From contig CAZTBW010000004.1 in the NCBI GenBank assembly GCA_964612555.1, positions 1 to 64,000 of the forward strand: a stretch of DNA of 64,000 nt. Direction: 5' to 3'. Both the position numbers and the translations under genes were made by a program. The DNA comes from DAOLCO01 sp964612555. Lineage in GTDB: Bacteria > Bdellovibrionota_C > UBA2361 > SZUA-149 > DAOLCO01. The notes under the pieces were generated by a model. That model had not been told where the DNA came from, did no database searches, and worked only from the letters and a program-made list of their open reading frames with translations. This document shows positions 17,485 to 24,606 of the stretch, one piece after another (the first letter of the stretch is position 1; every line of letters begins with the position of its first letter).

Positions 17485-17528
17485 AAAAAAGACATCGCAA
17501 AAATGGATTTTATCCGATGTCTTTTTTT
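17485..17528 (+). terminator. Terminator of cassette 2, complementary to its leader
   Basis: AAAAAAGACATC pairs with GATGTCTTTTTTT around an upper GGAT/ATCC helix. The 5' arm 17487-17502 is a perfect 16-base complement of leader element 16794-16809. The 3' arm 17512-17525 pairs with leader element 16832-16845 over 14 bases with one G-U. It is nearly symmetrical and could also act on the minus-strand gene ending at 17634. Confidence 0.82.
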
Positions 17529-17633
17529 ATCTTGATAAAAGCAGAATGAGCACAACATGCTCTCTATGATACCTCTCAATCTGTATTTGGCATCCGGTAA
17601 TTGAATATCTTTTTTATATGGGTGCTATAGCTA

Positions 17634-20192
17634 CTAAGGCGGAGGAGGTTCAACCGGATTAGATGCCTCTGCACATATTGCACACTCTACCCTTGGTTGA
17701 CCCTCTTCAACCGGGTCTCCATATCCGGGGAAATTTCTTCTGCAACAATCTTCAAACGGCTCCACCGCCAACGGATCATCGTCTTCATAACAACAATCAC
17801 CTCCAGGTGTATACGTCGGGGTAGGTGTCCCGCTTGGCGTTGGGGTAGGTGTCGGAGTTGGTGTCGACGTTGGCGTAGGAGTCGGCGTTGGAGTCACACA
17901 TGCCTCTTCTCCGGATTTTGAAGGATCCTGAACACAGACACCGTTCTGGCACATCTGACAATAGTCGCAGGAAGACTGACAACCATTCTCGGGGTGACAT
18001 TTAAGACATGCTCCCGGGAACATTGCTTCACACTGGTTTTCACATCTGTACACCGGCTGGCATTCTCCACCGGGAGAACCTCCTCCCGGTTCCGGAGGCG
18101 GCATCGTCTCCGTAGCTGTAGCCGTCGGTAGAGGAACCTCAGGTGCTTCAGGAATAGGTGCCGGCATCGGGGGCATTGAAGGCGAACCACTATCAGGAGG
18201 AGGAGCTGCCTGAGTCTGGGTAGGTACAGCCGTGGGCTCTACAGGAGCAGGATCTCCCCCACCAGGGGAAGAAGGATCACAGGAATATCCATCAAGCACG
18301 CAGGTTTCGCAAGAAGCACAAGTTGACTGGCACTGACCATTAGAATCACAGACCTCACAACCATTCTTGCAACCGACACACTCTCCATTTTCACATCTCG
18401 TACAATTACCCGGAGGACAACACACCGGAACAAGTATCTGAGCTTCACACATTGGCACTTCACCACCAACGGGTATAGCATCGCAGGGAGTTATATAATT
18501 ACATAAAGGGTCTCCAGACTCAGACGTTTGACCATTAGGGACACAAGGGCTACTTTCGTGACACTTGCCACAAGGTACTACAACCTCACCGAGACATTCA
18601 TCACAGCGAACTTCAACTGTTTGCGTGCTATAGGAACATGCATCAAGACAATCCCCGTTACTACAACACTGCAACTCCTTGCAACACACACTCCCACTGT
18701 TCTCTGAATCAGGGCAACACTTCCCGTCACAACACATAGCTGGAACACCATCGGCATTCGGACACAGCTTCTTTGTCTGAGGAGGACAGCATAATTTATC
18801 ATCTGTACAAACTGAACCTCCATGACAACATGACTGACTATCAGGGAGTGAGCCACAAACCTCACCAAGACAACAGCCGTATCCTCCAGAGTGATTACCC
18901 GACGGGTAGAAACACTCCCCGGAAGGACAACAACCCATATTGTCTGGAGGACTCCCACAAACCTCACCGGGAATATTGATATGAGATCTTTCACAACACT
19001 TATATTCACTGTGCCCAGGTGGAATATAACAACCACTCGCATTTGCTGACTGACAGCAATCATCCCCACACATGGAAGTCGTACAAACCGTACCTGGAGA
19101 TCCACCGTCATCATCATCGACATCCGTATCCGTATCCGTATCTGAATCGACATCAATATCTATGTCAATGTCCGAATCCACATCAGAATCACTATCCGCA
19201 TCAGAATCGCTGTCACTATCTGAATCACTGTCAGAGTCCGTGTCGGAATCTGTATCAGAATCAGTATCACTGTCGGAATCAGTATCACTGTCGGAATCAC
19301 TGTCAGAGTCCATGTCAGAATCACTATCAGAATCAGCATCACTGTCACCATCCACATCAGCGTCTGAACCGCCGGGACTTGGCATACCCATGAAACTTTC
19401 ACGAAGTAAGTATCCGGTCGCGATGATAGGTGCGAATTCAATATTGGGAAACCCCGGTAAATAAGGCTGGGCAACCAACTCGATCGGGTACTGAGAAACA
19501 AGATCGTGAAACGTCTCACCGGAATATCTTCTCCTACCAACATAATTCGCTCTTCTATCAGTCTGACAAGGTGCTACAGAGTCTGGCACCACTGACTCGG
19601 GACCACATACATGAGAGTGATGCATCCACTTTGACCTGGATGGGTCATCAGGATGTTCAGGGTCTTTAAATTCAATGACCTGACCAGGTAAAAGCATCGC
19701 AAATTTGATAACAGGAACTGGAACAGCTTGGGCTTCCACTGCCTCCTCACCCGCGATCACGTTCTCCGGATCAACCTCCACCGGCTCGAAAGATGATTCC
19801 CATGGGATTGGAGGAGCAAACTCATCATGCATGACCACATCTTTAAATGCGAAAGTGGATTTATGCAAAACAGAGACATCTGAGTTAAAACTCTCACTAA
19901 GTACTTTCTTCCTCCACTGGTCAAAAGCCCTGTACTCTTGCCAACTCAAGTCAGGGCTGTATATGTTCGGAAATTCATCCGGCTTCGTTTGTGAAATCTT
20001 CACCCCCATCTGAAGAGAGTGACCGACTCCCGAAGTGAATGATATTAAAAGAGTAACATAAACAATTGCGATAAAGCTAAGGAGGATAAGGAGACCAACA
20101 ATAGAAAACTCAATCAGGGTAGCACCCTTATTATCAGAATCTGCTTTAAACTTTATCACCGAAAAGCTCCGAATTGAAAAACAATGCCCCAT
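17634..20192 (-). CDS. TadE-like envelope protein with Asp/Ser repeat and Cys-rich modules
   Basis: The N-terminus has a TadE/pilin-type segment (KGATLIEFSIVGLLILLSFI) with one hydrophobic helix. After about 270 residues comes an acidic repeat of about 90 residues, almost only Asp alternating with Ser, Thr, Ala or Ile. More than 300 residues of Cys-rich modules follow (many CC, CCxxG and CxxC), then a Pro/Thr stretch (TPTPTPTSTPTPTP) and a last Cys-rich tail. Such layouts occur on large secreted or surface proteins; the acidic repeat is a likely Ca2+ or metal-binding stalk and the cysteines probably form disulfides. The ATG at 20192 is chosen over an upstream TTG at 20219. It lies antisense between two ACP-like cassettes. 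Exact function unknown. Confidence 0.8.
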   Translation of the reverse strand: MGHCFSIRSFSVIKFKADSDNKGATLIEFSIVGLLILLSFIAIVYVTLLISFTSGVGHSLQMGVKISQTKPDEFPNIYSPDLSWQEYRAFDQWRKKVLSESFNSDVSVLHKSTFAFKDVVMHDEFAPPIPWESSFEPVEVDPENVIAGEEAVEAQAVPVPVIKFAMLLPGQVIEFKDPEHPDDPSRSKWMHHSHVCGPESVVPDSVAPCQTDRRANYVGRRRYSGETFHDLVSQYPIELVAQPYLPGFPNIEFAPIIATGYLLRESFMGMPSPGGSDADVDGDSDADSDSDSDMDSDSDSDSDTDSDSDTDSDTDSDTDSDSDSDSDSDSDADSDSDVDSDIDIDIDVDSDTDTDTDVDDDDGGSPGTVCTTSMCGDDCCQSANASGCYIPPGHSEYKCCERSHINIPGEVCGSPPDNMGCCPSGECFYPSGNHSGGYGCCLGEVCGSLPDSQSCCHGGSVCTDDKLCCPPQTKKLCPNADGVPAMCCDGKCCPDSENSGSVCCKELQCCSNGDCLDACSYSTQTVEVRCDECLGEVVVPCGKCHESSPCVPNGQTSESGDPLCNYITPCDAIPVGGEVPMCEAQILVPVCCPPGNCTRCENGECVGCKNGCEVCDSNGQCQSTCASCETCVLDGYSCDPSSPGGGDPAPVEPTAVPTQTQAAPPPDSGSPSMPPMPAPIPEAPEVPLPTATATETMPPPEPGGGSPGGECQPVYRCENQCEAMFPGACLKCHPENGCQSSCDYCQMCQNGVCVQDPSKSGEEACVTPTPTPTPTSTPTPTPTPTPSGTPTPTYTPGGDCCYEDDDPLAVEPFEDCCRRNFPGYGDPVEEGQPRVECAICAEASNPVEPPPP
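19090..19370 (-). repeat. Simple coding repeat, Asp-Ser/Thr/Ala dipeptides
   Basis: Hexanucleotide-like repetition (GACAGTGATTCC type on the minus strand) encodes about 90 residues of alternating Asp and small residues. It is prone to length change by slippage, so the repeat number may vary between strains. Confidence 0.85.
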
Positions 20193-20273
20193 TATTCTAT
20201 GTACTAAATCTTTATGCAATATCGGTTTTTTATAGTTTTTTCAGGCTTGTCCCACTATCATTGGCACATAAAC

Positions 20274-20302
20274 TTGACTTTTTTCAAGCGGATTTCTATT
20301 AT
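20274..20302 (+). promoter_or_regulatory. Sigma70-type promoter of cassette 3
   Basis: TTGACT (20274-20279) and TATTAT (20297-20302) have a 17-base spacer. It matches the cassette 2 promoter in boxes, spacing and the T-run after the -35 box. Transcription would begin near 20309, close to TTGTTCTTTCGCATCC, the counterpart of the boxA-like stretch of cassette 2. Confidence 0.78.
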
Positions 20303-20343
20303 GGAGATTGTTCTTTCGCATCCTTAAATTTCTATTGAGTAGA

Positions 20344-20516
20344 TTTTTGCGATGTCTTTTACATAATCGAAAGTTGTTTATGTAAAAGACATTGGATTTG
20401 AAGGTTTAATTTCGGTTTTCGTTCCTCCTCGCTCCGGGTTTCTGGAATAATAGTCTTTTTTTGTAGCACACGCTGCAAGGGCTATTGTTGCATTTACCTG
20501 GAAAAAGGAGAGAAAA
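20344..20516 (+). promoter_or_regulatory. Structured 5' leader RNA of cassette 3
   Basis: A perfect 15-bp hairpin is formed by 20352-20366 with 20378-20392. The three-tier hairpin follows: outer CCGGGT/ACCTGG (20434-20439, 20496-20501), middle AATAATAG/CTATTGTT (20446-20453, 20482-20489) and inner TGTAGC/GCTGCA with an ACAC loop (20462-20467, 20472-20477). The inner stem sequence differs from both other cassettes yet still pairs fully. AAGGAG follows the outer stem directly, 6 bases before the GTG start. Element 20345-20360 is complementary to 20813-20828. Confidence 0.8.
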
Positions 20517-20789
20517 GTGTCTTCTGAAACTACTGATCTGGATCTCAGTGATCCTGTCGTAAAAAAAATAGTTCACATGATACGAGAGAAGAAGGGAATT
20601 CCTGAAGATAAAGAAATTCAGGGGAAGGACAACCTTGTCTGGAATTTAGGTTTCGACTCTATCGACACCGTCTCTTTCGTGATGGACATCGAGGAGGAGT
20701 TCGATATCAGTATCTCTGATGAGATCGCAGAGGAGATACGCAGCGTTAGTGCTCTGGTTACCTGTGTTAAAACAAGGGTAACTTCCTGA
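20517..20789 (+). CDS. Acyl carrier protein-like protein, cassette 3 (DSI serine present)
   Basis: The 90-residue acidic protein starts at GTG with a strong AAGGAG site. It aligns convincingly with ACPs: helix I (PVVKKIVHMIREKKGI), LGFDSIDTVSFVMDIEEEFDISISDE and a final SVSALVTCVKTRV. Ser48 in DSI is at the 4'-phosphopantetheine attachment position, so this copy could be a functional carrier protein made holo by a PPTase. It is not next to fab genes and so is unlikely to be the main fatty-acid ACP; a specialised or standalone role is more likely. Its leader, promoter and terminator are shared with the two other cassettes. Confidence 0.85.
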   Translation: MSSETTDLDLSDPVVKKIVHMIREKKGIPEDKEIQGKDNLVWNLGFDSIDTVSFVMDIEEEFDISISDEIAEEIRSVSALVTCVKTRVTS

Positions 20790-20812
20790 TCTGATCTGAG
20801 CGACGCACAACC

Positions 20813-20851
20813 AAAAGACATCGCAAAAGGATTTTGTCCGATGTATTTTTT
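20813..20851 (+). terminator. Terminator of cassette 3, overlapping the end of lysA
   Basis: AAAAGACATC pairs with GATGTATTTT (one mismatch) below an upper GGA/TCC helix, followed by a T-run. The 5' arm 20813-20828 is a perfect 16-base complement of leader element 20345-20360. The T-run overlaps the stop codon of the convergent lysA gene. Confidence 0.75.
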
Positions 20852-22121
20852 ATTTCAAATCAATATCTACTTCATTCTCCAGCATCTGCTCAAGTGTCTG
20901 CCTTTTTCTTATTTCAACAAAAGTACCATCTTCCCGTAACAACACTTCAGCACATTCAGGAAACGAATTATAATTCTTTGTACTCATGGAAGAACAATAG
21001 GCACCGCTGCCTTCAATTACTATATAATCATCTATTTCAGCTTTACGTAATTCCCTTACCTTAAGCACTTCAGGGTCGCCGACTCCGGGGGTGAGAATGT
21101 CTCCCGACTCACAACAATGACCTACTACGATTGCAGGCACCACAGACTCTTCTTTTCTATTGGCATCTGCTGGAACAATAATAATGGGATGCTGCGCCCC
21201 ATAGATACTTGGTCTCAGGATTTCTGTCATACCGGCATTGATCTTGTAAAAAAGATACCCCTCCTCACCCGTATCAACAACATCATCAACTCTTGTAACA
21301 AGAGAACCGGAGAGCGCCATCAAAAAAGTCCCGGGTTCAATTTCAAGTTTCAGCTCCCGCCCCGTCCTTTCCTTAAAAGCAATAATTTCCTCCATGACCC
21401 CCTTCCCCACTTCCTGAAGATCAGCCGTTTTTTCATCGCTCATTCTGCCAACCTTATAACCTCCACCCAGATTTAAAATCTGAACAGTCTCAAAATGCTC
21501 AGGGAGAGCAGCACTCATTCTGGAAATTTTCTGCCACGTCTCAGGGTCAGTACCGGAACCAATATGAGTATGTATTCTGACAACATTAAGATTATACTTC
21601 TTTACCAGCGCTTTTGCCTGATCAATATACTCAAACCAGATTCCGAAACTCGAAGCAGGTCCACCAACATTTGTTCTGTTAACACCCCCAGTACCAAGCC
21701 CGGGATTAAATCTGAGACCAATATCGGAACCGGGAAATTTCTTTCCAAACGCTTCAATCTGTCTCAAAGAACAGGCATTAAAATGAACACCAAGAGGAAT
21801 AATGGTATCAAGATTTTCTGCAAGCTCTTGAGCAGAAAGTAAAATCTTGTGAGGAGCAATACCACACCGTAAAGCCCTCTCAACCTCAAATGAGGAACTC
21901 GCATCAATATGCAAGCCCATACGATCAAAGATTTTTAAAATCACCGCATTGGAACATGCCTTCATCGCATACCGGGCAGTCAGACCGAAGGCATTTGGAA
22001 AAGAAAGTACCGCCCTTGCCGCTTCTTTCAGGCGTACCTCACTGTACACATATACGGGATGCGAATATGACTTTCCGAGCGTTCTTACCTGATCTTCAGT
22101 AAGATATTGAAGCGATTCCAT
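20850..22121 (-). CDS. lysA: Diaminopimelate decarboxylase
   Basis: This PLP-dependent fold-III decarboxylase converts meso-diaminopimelate to lysine. The PLP lysine lies in YAMKACSN (Lys54). Other features are the HIGSG phosphate-binding region, NLGGGYKVG, the catalytic Cys in CCESGD and the GAYC motif near the C-terminus. The 423-residue length is normal. A carboxynorspermidine decarboxylase is less likely given the GAYC and CCESGD context. It begins 9 bases after actF and may be read from the act operon. Its 3' end runs into the terminator of cassette 3. Confidence 0.85.
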   Translation of the reverse strand: MESLQYLTEDQVRTLGKSYSHPVYVYSEVRLKEAARAVLSFPNAFGLTARYAMKACSNAVILKIFDRMGLHIDASSSFEVERALRCGIAPHKILLSAQELAENLDTIIPLGVHFNACSLRQIEAFGKKFPGSDIGLRFNPGLGTGGVNRTNVGGPASSFGIWFEYIDQAKALVKKYNLNVVRIHTHIGSGTDPETWQKISRMSAALPEHFETVQILNLGGGYKVGRMSDEKTADLQEVGKGVMEEIIAFKERTGRELKLEIEPGTFLMALSGSLVTRVDDVVDTGEEGYLFYKINAGMTEILRPSIYGAQHPIIIVPADANRKEESVVPAIVVGHCCESGDILTPGVGDPEVLKVRELRKAEIDDYIVIEGSGAYCSSMSTKNYNSFPECAEVLLREDGTFVEIRKRQTLEQMLENEVDIDLK

Positions 22122-22130
22122 CCGACGGTA

Positions 22131-23483
22131 CTATTTACCTTGCAGCGCCTGTTTTCTGTCAAGCTCCCTTAAATAATGATCTGAAGTATCAATCAACAGA
22201 TCACCAAATGGTATAAGGGGATATTTCTCCAGATAATACAAAACTCCAAGAGTAAACATTCCAAAGAAACCAAGAGCAACACCGACATCCTTCAAATTAA
22301 TCTCAATACTTCCGGGGTAGATTCCGGGAGCAAACAAGAGATAGTACTGAAGCCAGAGACCACAAAGAACAATAAGACCGGTTAAGGAAAGCAACATCGG
22401 TATCTGCTTCACGTCTCTACTGATTCCAAGGAAAAAAGGAATGATAAAACACATACCAAGAATCAACCACGCAAGGTCTCTCCATGGGTATTCCCTCAAG
22501 CGAAGAATGATAAACGCCGTTTCCTCCGGCATGTTCCCGTACCATATCGGAAGATAATGACTCCAGAAAAGATATGCCCAAAATATTCCAAAACCAAATA
22601 AAAGCTTACCCAGATCATGCAAAACCTTTCGCTTAATCGCACTTCTAAACACCGGATGATACATACTTAAAAATAAAGCAATCACACTCACAAAAGCCAC
22701 AGCGGCATACACCGAAGACATGAAATAAAATCCCCCATACAAGGTAGAAAACCAGTGAGGGTCAACGGACATAAGAAAATCAAACGCAATAAGTGACATT
22801 GCAAGCGCATACACGATAACACAGAGAGGAGAAAATCTACTCATCCTGTCATATAAACCCCGAATACTTTTCTCAGGGTCAACCCCTTCTGCTTCACAAC
22901 AGGAAAATTCACTGCTCATCCAGCGAGAATATGCAGGGCTTTCCTTACCAAGACTCACCAGCCCTTTTCTGATAGCACTGAGATCCATACCAAGCGACGA
23001 ACGAATAACAACAGAAAAGCACAAGATCAGTAAACACACCCCCACAAAGTTTCTTGCATACAGAAATAAAGGAGTAAGCCACATCTCTTTTCCATGGATC
23101 GGGTGCCGTGCCCACTCAAAAAGGTCATGCGCACCAAAGTAAAGAATAATAATAAAAACGGGAGAAATAACAAGAAAAGGAAACGCCGATTCAAAGATCC
23201 TCTTTATACCTCTTGACCACTGGGCATTACAAATATGAAACACCGCTGCAAAACCGGTAGCAGCAGCAGAAAGACCAAACCAGAATACAAAATTGATATG
23301 AAGCGCCATCCAGGAGTGCACTCTTGATTCCTGACCTGAAAAAAAACCATGGGCGAATGACAATGCCCCGATAAAAACAAAAAGAATCAGACAAAACTTA
23401 AAAAGCTTGCTTGCTCTAAATGGCTCTGCCTGAACGATCTTCTGAATATCTTCCTCTGTATAACGAGCTGCTCCCTGAGACAT
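22131..23483 (-). CDS. actF: Alternative complex III membrane subunit ActF
   Basis: ActF is a polytopic quinol-oxidising subunit of the quinol:electron acceptor oxidoreductase (alternative complex III) in the inner membrane. About ten hydrophobic helices can be seen over 450 residues, with SWMALHINFVFWFGLSAAATGF near the N-terminus and a WFSTLYGGFYFMSSVYAAVAF segment typical of ActF/ActC-type proteins. It is the last act gene, 75 bases after actE, with lysA following. Confidence 0.88.
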   Translation of the reverse strand: MSQGAARYTEEDIQKIVQAEPFRASKLFKFCLILFVFIGALSFAHGFFSGQESRVHSWMALHINFVFWFGLSAAATGFAAVFHICNAQWSRGIKRIFESAFPFLVISPVFIIILYFGAHDLFEWARHPIHGKEMWLTPLFLYARNFVGVCLLILCFSVVIRSSLGMDLSAIRKGLVSLGKESPAYSRWMSSEFSCCEAEGVDPEKSIRGLYDRMSRFSPLCVIVYALAMSLIAFDFLMSVDPHWFSTLYGGFYFMSSVYAAVAFVSVIALFLSMYHPVFRSAIKRKVLHDLGKLLFGFGIFWAYLFWSHYLPIWYGNMPEETAFIILRLREYPWRDLAWLILGMCFIIPFFLGISRDVKQIPMLLSLTGLIVLCGLWLQYYLLFAPGIYPGSIEINLKDVGVALGFFGMFTLGVLYYLEKYPLIPFGDLLIDTSDHYLRELDRKQALQGK

Positions 23484-23558
23484 CGTCTTCCTCTTTCATT
23501 GTACAAAACATTACTAACTCACTACTTACGTAGTATCGCTTTAAAACTTAAACGCGTA

Positions 23559-24053
23559 TTATCTTCCCTGAAGATGTTTAAGATAATTCACTATATCCCA
23601 CCTCTCTTCCTCTGATAACTTATAGCCGTAGCGTGGCATGCTGCGAACTCCCCATACAATCGTGGCATAAAGCCTTCCATCAGTGTACGGAAGAAACCTT
23701 TGTTCAAGAAGATTCGGGGCGCCTAACTTCTTTCCAATATAGGTCTCCGATTTGGCATCAAGCCCATGACAGGAAGAACACTGGGCACTCCAGAGCCGTT
23801 TTCCCCTCCAGAGCGAGTTGCCTGATGCGGGAACAGGATTTTCGAGCTTTCCGTCAGCCTCCTCTATGCTCATCCTAAAAGGAGTATATCCAAGAGGAAT
23901 AGTACCTTCTACGGGAGCACGAGAAACCTCACCCGATTTCAAAGACTGCTGAGAGTACATATCTACATCCCAGGGCAGTGCGTACACAGAACCACCACAG
24001 AAAAAAACAACTGTACTTAAAAAGCTATAGATGAGAGATCTTTTTCTTATCAT
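23559..24053 (-). CDS. actE: Alternative complex III monohaem cytochrome c subunit ActE
   Basis: A periplasmic c-type cytochrome with one CxxCH haem site (CSSCHG) and a C-terminal Met ligand region (SMPRYGYKLSEEERWDIVNYLKHLQ) typical of class I cytochromes. The ATG at 24053 gives a proper signal peptide (MIRKRSLIYSFLSTVVFFCGG) and lies 17 bases after actD. A longer reading frame starting at 24158 would overlap actD without adding a recognisable domain. ActE passes electrons from ActA/ActB toward the terminal oxidase. Confidence 0.85.
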   Translation of the reverse strand: MIRKRSLIYSFLSTVVFFCGGSVYALPWDVDMYSQQSLKSGEVSRAPVEGTIPLGYTPFRMSIEEADGKLENPVPASGNSLWRGKRLWSAQCSSCHGLDAKSETYIGKKLGAPNLLEQRFLPYTDGRLYATIVWGVRSMPRYGYKLSEEERWDIVNYLKHLQGR

Positions 24054-24069
24054 AACGTAATGTTTATAC

Positions 24070-24606
24070 CTACTTTCCAGCATATTGAAGTTCAACCGAG
24101 ATAGCCCCATGTTCAGACAGTATTGACTGATATTCATCAGCATGCTCCTTTTCAACAAGCACGGTTACCCCAAACTTATCCTCACTGAACTGCTTTCGAT
24201 AGGCAGCAGGACGAACAAGATTTGGTATCCTTGAAAAATGAAACATGGAGAGCAAAGTAAAGATACCGGCAAAAAGTATAGTGCACTCAAACGCAACCAC
24301 AAGAAACGCCGGATATGAAAGAATCGGTTTTGCACTCACCCGAAGCGGATAGTCAAGAGACATCCAGCTCGTAAAAAGAAAAGCTCCAAGACAACCCGTT
24401 GTCGCACCAAGAAGGGTGAACCTTCTTACAGGACTTCTTTTTTTGTTTTCAAACTTTTCATCCTCAAGATGATGCTCGGGAAACGGTGCATAATACTCGG
24501 TAAGATCACCTGCTCCCTTTTCCTTTAAGGCGGAAAATGCTTTTCGAGCTTTTTCCGCTTCAGAAAACGTACCAACTACAAAATATTCTTTAGCTTCTTT
24601 AGCCAT
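24070..24606 (-). CDS. actD: Alternative complex III subunit ActD (DUF3341)
   Basis: This 178-residue protein has a soluble N-terminal domain (FVVGTFSEAEKARKAFSALK) and two transmembrane helices (LGATTGCLGAFLFTSWMSL; FLVVAFECTILFAGIFTLL). This is the DUF3341 layout of ActD, a structural subunit that packs against ActC. Its ATG overlaps the actC stop as TAATG, so the two genes are translationally coupled. Confidence 0.9.
   Translation of the reverse strand: MAKEAKEYFVVGTFSEAEKARKAFSALKEKGAGDLTEYYAPFPEHHLEDEKFENKKRSPVRRFTLLGATTGCLGAFLFTSWMSLDYPLRVSAKPILSYPAFLVVAFECTILFAGIFTLLSMFHFSRIPNLVRPAAYRKQFSEDKFGVTVLVEKEHADEYQSILSEHGAISVELQYAGK

Noticed and set aside
19072..19464. Plus-strand open frame rich in Ser-Glu-Ser repeats
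   Set aside because: It is the antisense shadow of the Asp/Ser repeat of the TadE-like gene; no ribosome-binding site and no known family.
16092..20851. Cassettes as integron gene cassettes or insertion sequences
   Set aside because: No attC-type R and L boxes, no integrase or transposase, no clear target-site duplication. The terminal inverted repeats are better explained by promoter-leader and terminator elements, though mobility is not excluded.
24054..24158. Longer N-terminus for ActE
   Set aside because: It would overlap actD and put the signal peptide inside the protein; the ATG at 24053 gives a clean signal sequence.
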